NCBI GenBank assembly: GCA_002367815.1
Contig: DFDG01000005.1
Coordinates: forward strand, 708 to 13,636
From: Opitutaceae bacterium UBA3033
GTDB lineage: Bacteria > Verrucomicrobiota > Verrucomicrobiia > Opitutales > Opitutaceae
Direction: 5' to 3'
DNA: 12,929 nt
The notes under the pieces: model-generated
The model's database searches: none
Seen by the model: the letters and a program-made list of their open reading frames with translations, nothing else
What the model was told of the DNA's origin: nothing
In this document: piece by piece, positions 1 to 6,710 of the stretch
How the letters are laid out: each line of letters begins with the position of its first letter
Position numbering within the stretch: position 1 is the first letter of the stretch
Translations under genes and position numbers: made by a program

Positions 1-768
1 TTCCACGACCACGATGGCCGCGCCATGCGCAACCTCGCCAAGTTGACCGGCAAGGACGCCTATTCTGGAAAAATGGTCGCGCTCATGAACCAGCGCGCGG
101 GCAAGGTCGCGGCACAACGCGCGGAGATCGCCGTAAAGAAACGTTACGAAACCGGAATCTGGGTGGATGGTGCTTCCTTCATCCCGCGAGACTTTCTGGT
201 GCGTTTGCCGGCGGGCAGCTTGCCCTTGGGCGGAGGACGCCAATTGCACTTTCCTAATCTGGAGATCGGCGGGACTAGTCGCATCGCGCTGACCGGGGCC
301 AACGGGCTGGGCAAAAGCACCTTGATCCAGCACCTGCTCGCGCACCTCCAGTTGTCCGAGGAAAAACTCGTGACCGTGCCCCAGGAAATCTCCGCCGAGG
401 ATTCACGCACGTTACTCGATGCAATCAAACGCCTGCCCAACGACGAACGCGGCCGAGTGATGACGACTATCAGCCGGCTCGGTTCGCGTCCCGCGCGCCT
501 GTTGGAAAGTGCGCTCCCGAGTCCGGGCGAAGTGCGTAAACTCCTCCTCGCCATCGGCATCGTGCGCGGCCCTCACCTCATCGTGATGGACGAGCCGACC
601 AATCACATGGATCTGCCGAGCATCCTGTGCCTGGAACAGGCGCTGGCCGATTGTCCCTGCGCGTTGCTGCTGGTGAGTCACGACGAGGCGTTCCTCGCCA
701 AAATCACCGAAAACACCTGGCATCTCGAACGTGAGCCCTCCGGCGATACGGTTTTGGCGATCATGTAG
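1..768 (+). CDS. ABC-F type ATP-binding protein, C-terminal part (5' truncated by window edge)
   Basis: The frame is open from base 1, so the first Met (base 25) is probably internal and this is the last ~255 residues of a longer protein. Counting from that Met, Walker A is GANGLGKST at 91-99, the signature is the degenerate PSPGE at 165-169, Walker B with the ABC-F hallmark is HLIVMDEPTNHMD at 184-196, and the H-switch SHD is at 218-220. This is therefore the second nucleotide-binding domain, with a basic stretch before it (about 20-60) that would belong to the linker. No membrane segment is present. ABC-F proteins are soluble ATPases that mostly act on ribosomes, in translation rescue or antibiotic resistance. 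The exact subfamily cannot be set without the missing half. GC is high here (40 of 60 bases in 481-540), unlike the next gene. It stops 83 bp before that gene, with no convincing terminator between. Confidence 0.9.
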   Translation, partial: FHDHDGRAMRNLAKLTGKDAYSGKMVALMNQRAGKVAAQRAEIAVKKRYETGIWVDGASFIPRDFLVRLPAGSLPLGGGRQLHFPNLEIGGTSRIALTGANGLGKSTLIQHLLAHLQLSEEKLVTVPQEISAEDSRTLLDAIKRLPNDERGRVMTTISRLGSRPARLLESALPSPGEVRKLLLAIGIVRGPHLIVMDEPTNHMDLPSILCLEQALADCPCALLLVSHDEAFLAKITENTWHLEREPSGDTVLAIM

Positions 769-851
769 TAACTCTCCTCAAACTGAGGTTGGTCTGATTG
801 CAATTAGCTGCTTCCTATCTTAGTCCCATTTAGACTTACCCCAAACCACCC

Positions 852-1430
852 ATGGAATTGCACCTTATACGTCACGGTAGAACGAGTGGGAATCAGTCTG
901 ACCTTCTACAGGGATGGTCGAACAGCTCTCTTCTGCCGGACCAGCTTCAATCACTTCAGCCCGTCGTCTTCGACGTTTCGCCGTATGATGCGATCTATTC
1001 CAGTGATCTTGGTCGCTGCAAAGAAACGTGCCGCACACTAAGACTTACGAATGTCATCTTTGATCAGCGATTAAGAGAGCGTAATTTCGGCGTGTTGGAA
1101 AACCAGCATCACTCAAACAGTACGCCTGAGTTTTCTGAACCATTTGCACAGTTCCAGAAACTGAGCGGTGATTATCAAATACCAGAGGGCGAGAGCCGAG
1201 CTGAGCATTTTAACCGGCTGTCATCTTGGATTGGGTCTGTTCAAACCACTAACCGTGTTCTCGCCATCACGCATGGTGGGATACTGGACTTCCTGTATAG
1301 AATGTCATCAGGACTGGATCTTCATGGAGGCGAGCGGTTATTCGTCGGCGATAACGCGGCCTTGTCGAAGTTCAAAGTGGAATGGCCGGAAGTGACGATG
1401 CTCAGCTTCAGTGAAAGTCTCACCAGCTAA
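852..1430 (+). CDS. histidine phosphatase family protein (phosphoglycerate mutase-like)
   Basis: 192 residues, typical for a single-domain bacterial member of the histidine phosphatase superfamily. The N-terminus carries the catalytic LIRHGRT motif, with Arg7 and the phospho-accepting His8. Further active-site candidates are Arg55 (SSDLGRCKET), Glu76 (LRERNFG) and the second catalytic His141 (ITHGG). All the residues expected for phosphate transfer are present, so it should be an active phosphatase or mutase. The substrate cannot be read from the sequence; relatives act on phosphoglycerate, alpha-ribazole phosphate, sugar phosphates and other small phosphoesters. There is no signal peptide, so it is cytoplasmic. 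Met852 is chosen because the RHG motif must lie near the N-terminus; no Shine-Dalgarno is visible. GC is clearly lower than in the neighbours (27 of 60 in 1081-1140), a hint of separate ancestry. The cupin gene follows after 17 bp, so the two may share a transcript. Confidence 0.9.
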   Translation: MELHLIRHGRTSGNQSDLLQGWSNSSLLPDQLQSLQPVVFDVSPYDAIYSSDLGRCKETCRTLRLTNVIFDQRLRERNFGVLENQHHSNSTPEFSEPFAQFQKLSGDYQIPEGESRAEHFNRLSSWIGSVQTTNRVLAITHGGILDFLYRMSSGLDLHGGERLFVGDNAALSKFKVEWPEVTMLSFSESLTS

Positions 1431-1447
1431 AAACAGGAATCATCATT

Positions 1448-1840
1448 ATGGAAATTAAACGCGCTGAATCTCAACTCACCACTCCGGGTTCCACTGATTG
1501 GTTCACCGGCAAGGTGAGCATCGAACCATTGTTTCAACCTCATGCGCCTGCCCGCACTGCCGGCGCGAGTGTCACTTTCGAAGCCGGAGCCAGAACCGCG
1601 TGGCATACGCATCCGCTCGGGCAAACCCTGATGGTCACCGCTGGCATTGGACGCGTTCAACGCGAAGGCGGACCGATCGAGGAAATTCGTTTGGGCGATG
1701 TCATCTGGTTTTCACCCGGTGAAAAGCACTGGCACGGCGCCGCACCGACCACCGCCCTGACCCACCTCGCCATTCACGAATCACTCGACGGCAAGACCGT
1801 CGACTGGCTGGAACATGTCAGTGATGAGGAATATAGGTAA
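1448..1840 (+). CDS. small Mn-type cupin, similar to bacterial cupin hydroxynitrile lyases
   Basis: 130 residues forming one cupin barrel. The metal site is visible as His53, His55 and Gln59 (WHTHPLGQ) and His94 (GEKHWHGA). From memory these are the same residues at the same numbers as the manganese ligands of the Granulicella tundricola hydroxynitrile lyase, and the sequence follows that enzyme almost end to end, including the region around His106 (THLAIHE). Such enzymes cleave or form cyanohydrins in vitro, but their role in the cell is unclear, and many close relatives are annotated only as quercetin-dioxygenase-like cupins. Position 110 is His where I recall Gln in the Granulicella enzyme. 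It is cytoplasmic, with no signal peptide. The start has AGGA at 1435-1438, nine bases upstream. The last residues (EHVSDEEYR) also match the family end, so the gene is complete. Confidence 0.88.
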   Translation: MEIKRAESQLTTPGSTDWFTGKVSIEPLFQPHAPARTAGASVTFEAGARTAWHTHPLGQTLMVTAGIGRVQREGGPIEEIRLGDVIWFSPGEKHWHGAAPTTALTHLAIHESLDGKTVDWLEHVSDEEYR

Positions 1841-1941
1841 GTAATCAGTAGTCAGCATCAAGCTACGCTCTTACCCTGCGCCCTAATGTTGTCACGTTGT
1901 AGCTACTCGGGAAAAACGGATAATGGGTCGGTCTTAGTCGC

Positions 1942-4062
1942 CTACGGTAAAGAGCCTTCCGGGCGCGTGTATTCTTCAAACGTCGGATCGGTCGCAGCCA
2001 TTTTCAGAAACACATCCAAAGGGACGACTTCAAACTCCGGGCCAAGTTCGTCGAGCACCGCTTTCACGCGGGTGATGTCGCTCCACTGCCGCACGTGCAT
2101 GAGCAAGAAGTAGGGGCGGCGATCATTGATGGCCGCAAGCTCGCGCAAGTCCGCCACCACTTCACGTTCGGAGCGTCCTTGCGACATGTAGTAGTCGTAG
2201 GAAACCAAAACCCGCCCGTCTTGATGCATAAAGGTATAGGCAGGAGCATAGCCATTGAGGAAACCGATCGCATCGGGCATTTTCTCAAAATAGATATCGA
2301 TCAACGAACGCGGCAGATCGGGATTCCCCTCAATCGAAGCCCCTTCCGAATAGTCCATGAATTCAAAAATGTTAAGATCGAGCGACTTCATGAACTCAAG
2401 CGACTGATCGATCACCTGCGGTAACGCATCGCGCGGAATCGCCTTGGCATACATGTAGCCCGGACCCGACAAACCCGCGATAAACAGATCGTTGGGCGTG
2501 GCCTGATCGTAAAACATTTCCAGCACCGAGGGCGACATCCACAACCAGTTCATCGAGACCTGCCATGCATAGGGGATCGTGCCCCGCCCCGGTCGTGTCC
2601 ATGCGCCGATGCCGAGTGAGTCTGTCTGCACCGCCGCGATATAAACTTTCCTCTCCGGAGTAATGGTCTCTCCTGCCTTCACGTTGAAGTGATTGCGAAA
2701 CTTGAAGCCCGGCGAAAGCGGCACCTGCATATTAAAACTGGTGTTGGGCAAGGTGTGCAGACCCGACACGCGGATGACGTGCGACGACGCCAACTTGACG
2801 TGATCACGCTCTTTGTCCTTGGCGTAGGAGTGCCAACCGAAACAGATGCCCATCGGGTTCATTTCGGAAAACAGTTTGTCGGCCATGGCATATTCATCCT
2901 CCCACTTAGGATCGTTCGCCTTGGTGGATAAATCCGTGAAGAAACATTTTTTGTTCATGCCGAAGTCCGCCACGCCCGGTCGCATGCGACGGCCCGCGTC
3001 ACCCCCCATCCACACGATGTAGTCCTTGCTGCAACGGTCCCAATATTGGTCGTAGGCCCATTGGTAGATTTCCACATCTCTCTGCCCCGTGAACTTGCCG
3101 CGAAAATCCGCCACTTGCTTCAATCCAAACTCCTCCATCAAAGGAATAAATTCCTCCGACACCACGATCGCATCCTCCAGTCCCGCCAATGTAAACGAGA
3201 CGATTAATGACGTGCGCACGTCTTTGTCCCACACAATATAGTTGGACACCTGGCCTTTGAATTGGGTCAGCGCCGCGCGTAACGTTTTCAACTCTTTAAA
3301 CGAAAACTGCTTCTTGGCCTGGTAGTAATCCTTGATCTGGCCCGTGAATCGAAAATCCCACTGCTCACCGTAAACAAAATACAACAGCGGACCCTGCCGG
3401 TTCACCACGCCTTGCAACGTGATCAACGCCGCCTGGGCCGGCAGATCCTCATCTATCCCCCAGTTGTCGGTCATCTTCATAAAGAACGCGTCGCGGTAGC
3501 CTTCACGTTTCAGGCGATACACCAGCGGGGCATCGCTCGAACGCGTGGGACGTGTAATGGTCCAGGTCAATACGGTGCCATCTCCATTCAGTGCGATCGT
3601 CGACTTGTGATCCAAATTGCTCCGCCCCTGCGATGAATGCACCGGCAGCACTTCCAATAATTCCAGTTTGGCAAATGGCTCGACCCATTGCGCCTTAATA
3701 CTCCTGGTAAGGCCCACTTCGCGCCGCACGCCCATGAATACATTGCTCGCAAACACCTTGTGTTGAATCGGCACATGATTCACCGCGCCGCCAACATTCA
3801 GATCGAGCACCTCTTCGAGAAAACGGTCGGAGCCCCAGCGCTCACCCATTGTCACGCGATCAGCCGTTACCTCGCGAAAATCCAATGACAACGTGTCAAA
3901 CACATCGAGCGCACTGCTCTGCTCGGGAATCAAAACCCACTTCCCCTGCCAGTTCTCGCCGGAAAACATAGCGTGAGCCGGGCCTGCCAAGAGCAGGCTC
4001 GTTCCGATCAGGCACATTAGTAATACGGGACGAAGCCCCAGAAGAATTGGTCGCGTCGACAT
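1942..4062 (-). CDS. exported fusion protein: small beta-rich domain plus GxGYxYP putative glycoside hydrolase
   Basis: 706 residues. Residues 1-31 are a signal peptide ending AHA. About 34-190 is a small, probably beta-rich domain starting NWQGKW with a conserved S-ALD step; it aligns along its length with the separate 176-residue protein encoded at 4302. From ~195 to the end is a GxGYxYP-type region, closely similar to the 550-residue protein at 4852. In the block starting KVYIAAVQTDS I count about 50 identities in 72 positions. The family motif appears as GPGYMYA (533-539), with the final Pro replaced by Ala. Other blocks shared by the two proteins are YWDRCS, FFTDLS, GWHSY, MDYSEG and VVPLDVFLKMAA, which mark candidate functional residues. 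GxGYxYP proteins are predicted glycoside hydrolases; I know of no proven substrate. It is transcribed away from 4302. The start gives a clean signal peptide but has no Shine-Dalgarno. It ends tail to tail with the cupin gene, 101 bp apart. Confidence 0.9.
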   Translation of the reverse strand: MSTRPILLGLRPVLLMCLIGTSLLLAGPAHAMFSGENWQGKWVLIPEQSSALDVFDTLSLDFREVTADRVTMGERWGSDRFLEEVLDLNVGGAVNHVPIQHKVFASNVFMGVRREVGLTRSIKAQWVEPFAKLELLEVLPVHSSQGRSNLDHKSTIALNGDGTVLTWTITRPTRSSDAPLVYRLKREGYRDAFFMKMTDNWGIDEDLPAQAALITLQGVVNRQGPLLYFVYGEQWDFRFTGQIKDYYQAKKQFSFKELKTLRAALTQFKGQVSNYIVWDKDVRTSLIVSFTLAGLEDAIVVSEEFIPLMEEFGLKQVADFRGKFTGQRDVEIYQWAYDQYWDRCSKDYIVWMGGDAGRRMRPGVADFGMNKKCFFTDLSTKANDPKWEDEYAMADKLFSEMNPMGICFGWHSYAKDKERDHVKLASSHVIRVSGLHTLPNTSFNMQVPLSPGFKFRNHFNVKAGETITPERKVYIAAVQTDSLGIGAWTRPGRGTIPYAWQVSMNWLWMSPSVLEMFYDQATPNDLFIAGLSGPGYMYAKAIPRDALPQVIDQSLEFMKSLDLNIFEFMDYSEGASIEGNPDLPRSLIDIYFEKMPDAIGFLNGYAPAYTFMHQDGRVLVSYDYYMSQGRSEREVVADLRELAAINDRRPYFLLMHVRQWSDITRVKAVLDELGPEFEVVPLDVFLKMAATDPTFEEYTRPEGSLP

Positions 4063-4139
4063 GATTTTATTAACTACGAGGTTTATCCCTAGTCACGACA
4101 AGAGAACTCATCGCGGGCCGCCATACAAAAGCAGTAAAA

Positions 4140-4168
4140 CTTAAAGCATTCAGCTTAAAGCCTAAAGC
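4140..4168. repeat. short direct repeats CTTAAAGC, CTTAAAGC, CTAAAGC
   Basis: CTTAAAGC occurs at 4140-4147 and again at 4154-4161, immediately followed by CTAAAGC at 4162-4168. The copies start 14 and then 8 bp apart. Repeated words of this size in a divergent promoter region could be binding sites for a regulator, but chance duplication cannot be excluded. Confidence 0.45.
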
Positions 4169-4183
4169 AGCGCGGCTGCGCAG
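4167..4183. repeat. GC-rich inverted repeat and overlapping 8-bp palindrome
   Basis: GCAGC (4167-4171) and GCTGC (4175-4179) form a perfect inverted repeat with a 3-base gap. The palindrome CTGCGCAG lies at 4176-4183. It overlaps the end of the direct-repeat cluster, so the two may form one composite site. Confidence 0.35.
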
Positions 4184-4205
4184 AACATGTTTACGTGGAG
4201 CAAAT

Positions 4206-4220
4206 CGACCCAAATGGTCG
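4206..4220. repeat. inverted repeat CGACC-N5-GGTCG before the plus-strand operon
   Basis: CGACC (4206-4210) and GGTCG (4216-4220) are perfect arms around CAAAT. Beyond one mismatch the pairing goes on as AAA/TTT, and a T-rich run follows to about 4230. This could be an operator or a weak terminator-like hairpin facing the plus-strand operon; its start codon is 81 bp away. Confidence 0.35.
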
Positions 4221-4301
4221 CTTTTATTTTGCTGTGATTTTCAGACTGACCCAGCATTGGCAACGACTCAGAAATAAAGCCGATTTCGACCGGAAAATGC
4301 C

Positions 4302-4832
4302 ATGAACCCATCCATGAAATACCTTAAAAAGCTACTGGCTATTTTCCTCCTCGCATTGCCCCTGATGACGACGGCGCAAGCCAATCCTAATTTTACCGGA
4401 CATTGGTTGATCGACACCACCAAAAGCACGGCGCTTGATCCTTGGCGATCTCTAGAGCTCGATATCACGGTCGATGGAGACAAGGTATCGATCATCCGTA
4501 ATTTTGGCGGCGGCACCCGAGTGGCCAAGGAATCCATGATGTTGGACACGACGATTCCATCCCAGACCGTGGAGGTCGAGGGTTGGTGGGACAACCGCCA
4601 CATCGGAGCCTATCTGGGTGGGGGCAAAAAACAGACCATAGCCGCGAAATGGTTGGATGAAGGCCAGACCCTGCAACTCAACATCGAGATGATTCTGGAA
4701 ACTTCGCAGGGAGAAAGCCCGGTGCGGGTGATGCGTGAGATGAGACTTTCGCAGGACGGCAAGACCCTGCGAGTGCTACAGATACGTTCGAGCCGAAACC
4801 TCCCCATCGTTCGGGTCTTCAACCGCAGGTAA
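4302..4832 (+). CDS. exported stand-alone beta-rich domain protein, partner of the GxGYxYP protein
   Basis: 176 residues. A signal peptide covers roughly 1-27 (hydrophobic core LLAIFLLALPLM, cleavage after AQA). The mature part begins NPNFTGHW and aligns through to its end with residues ~34-190 of the 706-residue fusion protein across the intergenic region: W-G-W near the start, S-ALD, a later E--LD, I-A-W, TSQG, and a DG--L strand near the end all line up. It resembles the many small secreted lipocalin-like or beta-sandwich proteins that begin FSGTWKLN...S, but I cannot name a Pfam family with confidence. No catalytic motif stands out, so a binding or accessory role for the 550-residue protein is the simplest inference. 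The first Met is used; Met5 (base 4314) would give an equally good signal peptide. The gene ends 19 bp before 4852, so the two are surely cotranscribed. Confidence 0.82.
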   Translation: MNPSMKYLKKLLAIFLLALPLMTTAQANPNFTGHWLIDTTKSTALDPWRSLELDITVDGDKVSIIRNFGGGTRVAKESMMLDTTIPSQTVEVEGWWDNRHIGAYLGGGKKQTIAAKWLDEGQTLQLNIEMILETSQGESPVRVMREMRLSQDGKTLRVLQIRSSRNLPIVRVFNRR

Positions 4833-4851
4833 TTCCAACCCCATTTCTGAC

Positions 4852-6504
4852 ATGAAATCCTTAAACTTAATATTAAGATGGATCGCCTTGTCGGCGGCTT
4901 TGCTGGCCGCGGTGGCCACGGTTAATCAAACCATGGCTTCGCCCAAAGAAGCCTGCGTCATGCAAATGTCGGAAGATTGGGCCATCGATGGCGATCTGCC
5001 CACCCATGCTCTGTTACTAAGTCTGCAAGGCTTGGTTAATCGCCAAGGTCCTCAGCTCTATTTCGAATATCAACCTTCATGGCCGTGGAAAATCACCAAG
5101 CCGCTGCGCGAGTTTTATGAAAGCCGGCATGGTTTTACATTCACTGAGTTAAAGACCCCGAAGGAAGCCTTGGCGCGCTTTTCCAAATCGGCCAAAGGCT
5201 ATGTTGTCTGGGATAAAAGCGCACGCACCTCGCTGATCGTAGCCTTTACGATAGCCGGATTGGAGGACGTGGTCGTGGTCTCGGAGGAACTCATTCCCCT
5301 CGTCGAGCAGTATGGCCTGAAGCAAGTCGTCGATTTGCGCGGCACCTTCACCGGCATGCCCGATCATCAGATTTATCAAATCGCGATGGATCGCTATTGG
5401 GACCGCTGCAGCCGCGATGTCGTAATCTGGATGGGTGGAGTTCACGGCAACCGGATGGAACCGGGCATGGCAGACTGGGGTATCTATCGGAAGGCATTCT
5501 TTACGGACCTATCGAACAACCCCGCTGATCCGGAAGAACTGGCGCTGACCAACCGAATTTACACTGAGCAAAATCCACAGAGTTTTGTGATGGGCTGGCA
5601 TTCCTACGGCAAGGACACCGAGGGACAACAAACCAGTCTGGTTTCAAGTTATGGGTTGCGCATGGAAGGTCTGAATAGTCTGCCCAATCTGAGCTTCAAT
5701 AATCAGGTGCCCTTCACCGAGGATTTCACCTTCAAAAACAACCACCATGTTGCGCCTGACGAAATACTAATACCCGAAGACAAGGTCTATGTCGCACTCG
5801 TTCAAACGGACAGCATCGGCATCGGCGCGTGGACGAAACCCGGTCGCGGCAGCATTCCATACGCGTGGCAAGTTTCCATGAGTTGGGTGGATGTGGCGCC
5901 GGCATCACTTCAGTTCTTCTACGAAGGCGCCCTGCCGAATGACTACTTTATCGCCGGACTCACAGGTCCGAGCTACATGTATCCCAAGCCCATTCCGGCC
6001 GAAGCCTTTCCCGTATTGATGACGGAGGCAAAACGTCAAATGAAGATCCTTGATCTGCGGGTGATGGAGTCGATGGATTACTCCGAGGGCAACCGGCATG
6101 TCGGCAATACGGAACTAACAAAGGAAGTCGGTGACCGGTATTATGAAAATTTCCCGGATGTAATCGGTTTCATCAACGGCTACGGCAGTGCCCGCACCTT
6201 TGATCTCCGGGATGACCGACCGCTGATATCATACGATTATTATTTGGGGCTTACGCGCCCGACCGACGAAGCCATCGCCGATCTCGAAGAGTTGATCTCC
6301 CTAAACAAAAAACGGCCATACTTCATGCTGGTGCATGTGCGGGAGTCCAAAAGCATCGAAAAAACAGTGGAGATCATCAATGGCGTCAGTGAACCGATCG
6401 AGGTCGTGCCGTTGGATGTTTTTTTAAAAATGGCCGCCAGCAAGAAGACCTACCGGACCCGCTATCAACAGCCGGATGATCCCATCGTGCGGAATCCGTA
6501 TTAG
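4852..6504 (+). CDS. exported GxGYxYP putative glycoside hydrolase, separate-domain form
   Basis: 550 residues. The signal peptide spans about 1-29 (hydrophobic stretch from Leu7, cleavage after TMA). The mature protein starts directly with the region that aligns to residue ~192 onwards of the fusion protein, so the small beta domain is absent here and supplied by the gene just upstream. The family motif appears as GPSYMYP (372-378), with the third position Ser instead of Gly and the final Pro kept. Shared blocks include VNRQGP, VWDK--RTSLIV, YWDRCS, GWHSYGKD, VQTDSIGIGAWTKPGRG, MDYSEG and PLDVFLKMAA. The acidic residues in MDYSEG and VQTD are candidate catalytic or ligand-binding groups, an inference from conservation between two paralogs only. 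It would act in the periplasm or outside the cell, probably on a carbohydrate. No Shine-Dalgarno precedes the start; close spacing suggests reinitiation or leaderless-like recognition. Confidence 0.9.
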   Translation: MKSLNLILRWIALSAALLAAVATVNQTMASPKEACVMQMSEDWAIDGDLPTHALLLSLQGLVNRQGPQLYFEYQPSWPWKITKPLREFYESRHGFTFTELKTPKEALARFSKSAKGYVVWDKSARTSLIVAFTIAGLEDVVVVSEELIPLVEQYGLKQVVDLRGTFTGMPDHQIYQIAMDRYWDRCSRDVVIWMGGVHGNRMEPGMADWGIYRKAFFTDLSNNPADPEELALTNRIYTEQNPQSFVMGWHSYGKDTEGQQTSLVSSYGLRMEGLNSLPNLSFNNQVPFTEDFTFKNNHHVAPDEILIPEDKVYVALVQTDSIGIGAWTKPGRGSIPYAWQVSMSWVDVAPASLQFFYEGALPNDYFIAGLTGPSYMYPKPIPAEAFPVLMTEAKRQMKILDLRVMESMDYSEGNRHVGNTELTKEVGDRYYENFPDVIGFINGYGSARTFDLRDDRPLISYDYYLGLTRPTDEAIADLEELISLNKKRPYFMLVHVRESKSIEKTVEIINGVSEPIEVVPLDVFLKMAASKKTYRTRYQQPDDPIVRNPY

Positions 6505-6514
6505 ACCAAAAAAT

Positions 6515-6548
6515 CGGGCAAGGTCGGGACGGACCGCTGGCTTGCCCG
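6515..6548 (-). terminator. hairpin with T-tract on the minus strand, downstream of the GxGYxYP gene
   Basis: CGGGCAAG (6515-6522) and CTTGCCCG (6541-6548) are perfect 8-bp arms around an 18-base loop. On the plus strand six A's (6508-6513) lie before the hairpin and no T-run follows it, so as a Rho-independent terminator it reads for minus-strand transcription. As a plus-strand hairpin it may still protect the 3' end of the operon mRNA. The rest of 6505-6710 holds no gene I can support. Confidence 0.4.
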
Positions 6549-6697
6549 CCATAGCCTCGGTGAAGGTCAGGGCCGGTCGTTCTGCAGCAGAGGTTTAAGG
6601 AGGCACTTTGCCCAGCAATATGATTGCAGGCCCGACTTGGTATCCAACAGTAAATCGCGAAAAATCTGTCGCATGGCTTTTGTGACCGGGATGTGCT

Positions 6698-6704
6698 GAG
6701 GTGG
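6698..6704 (+). promoter_or_regulatory. strong Shine-Dalgarno (GAGGTGG) for the MYG1-family gene
   Basis: GAGGTGG lies six bases before ATG 6711 and fixes that start. It stands out because most genes in this window have no recognisable ribosome binding site. Confidence 0.7.
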
Positions 6705-6710
6705 AATTGA

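Larger units (their letters stand above)
4063..4301. promoter_or_regulatory. shared divergent control region between the two GxGYxYP arms
   Basis: These 239 bp separate the ATG of the minus-strand fusion gene from the ATG of the plus-strand 176-residue gene, so promoters for both must lie here unless they start further away. The region is A/T-richer than the genes and holds three copies of a TTAAAGC/CTAAAGC word, a GC-rich inverted repeat beside them, and a second inverted repeat nearer the plus-strand start. I could not pick convincing -35/-10 pairs in either direction. The arrangement suggests, but does not prove, joint regulation of the two arms. Confidence 0.5.

Noticed and set aside
144..560. 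138-codon minus-strand frame opposite the ABC-F gene
   Set aside because: Antisense to conserved ATPase motifs; no domain of its own.
776..788. CCTCA-AAC-TGAGG hairpin after the ABC-F gene
   Set aside because: Only 5 bp with a 3-base loop and no T-run; too weak to call a terminator.
1861..1904. AGCTAC / GTAGCT inverted repeat between the cupin and fusion genes
   Set aside because: 6-bp arms 32 bases apart with no T-run; expected by chance at this length.
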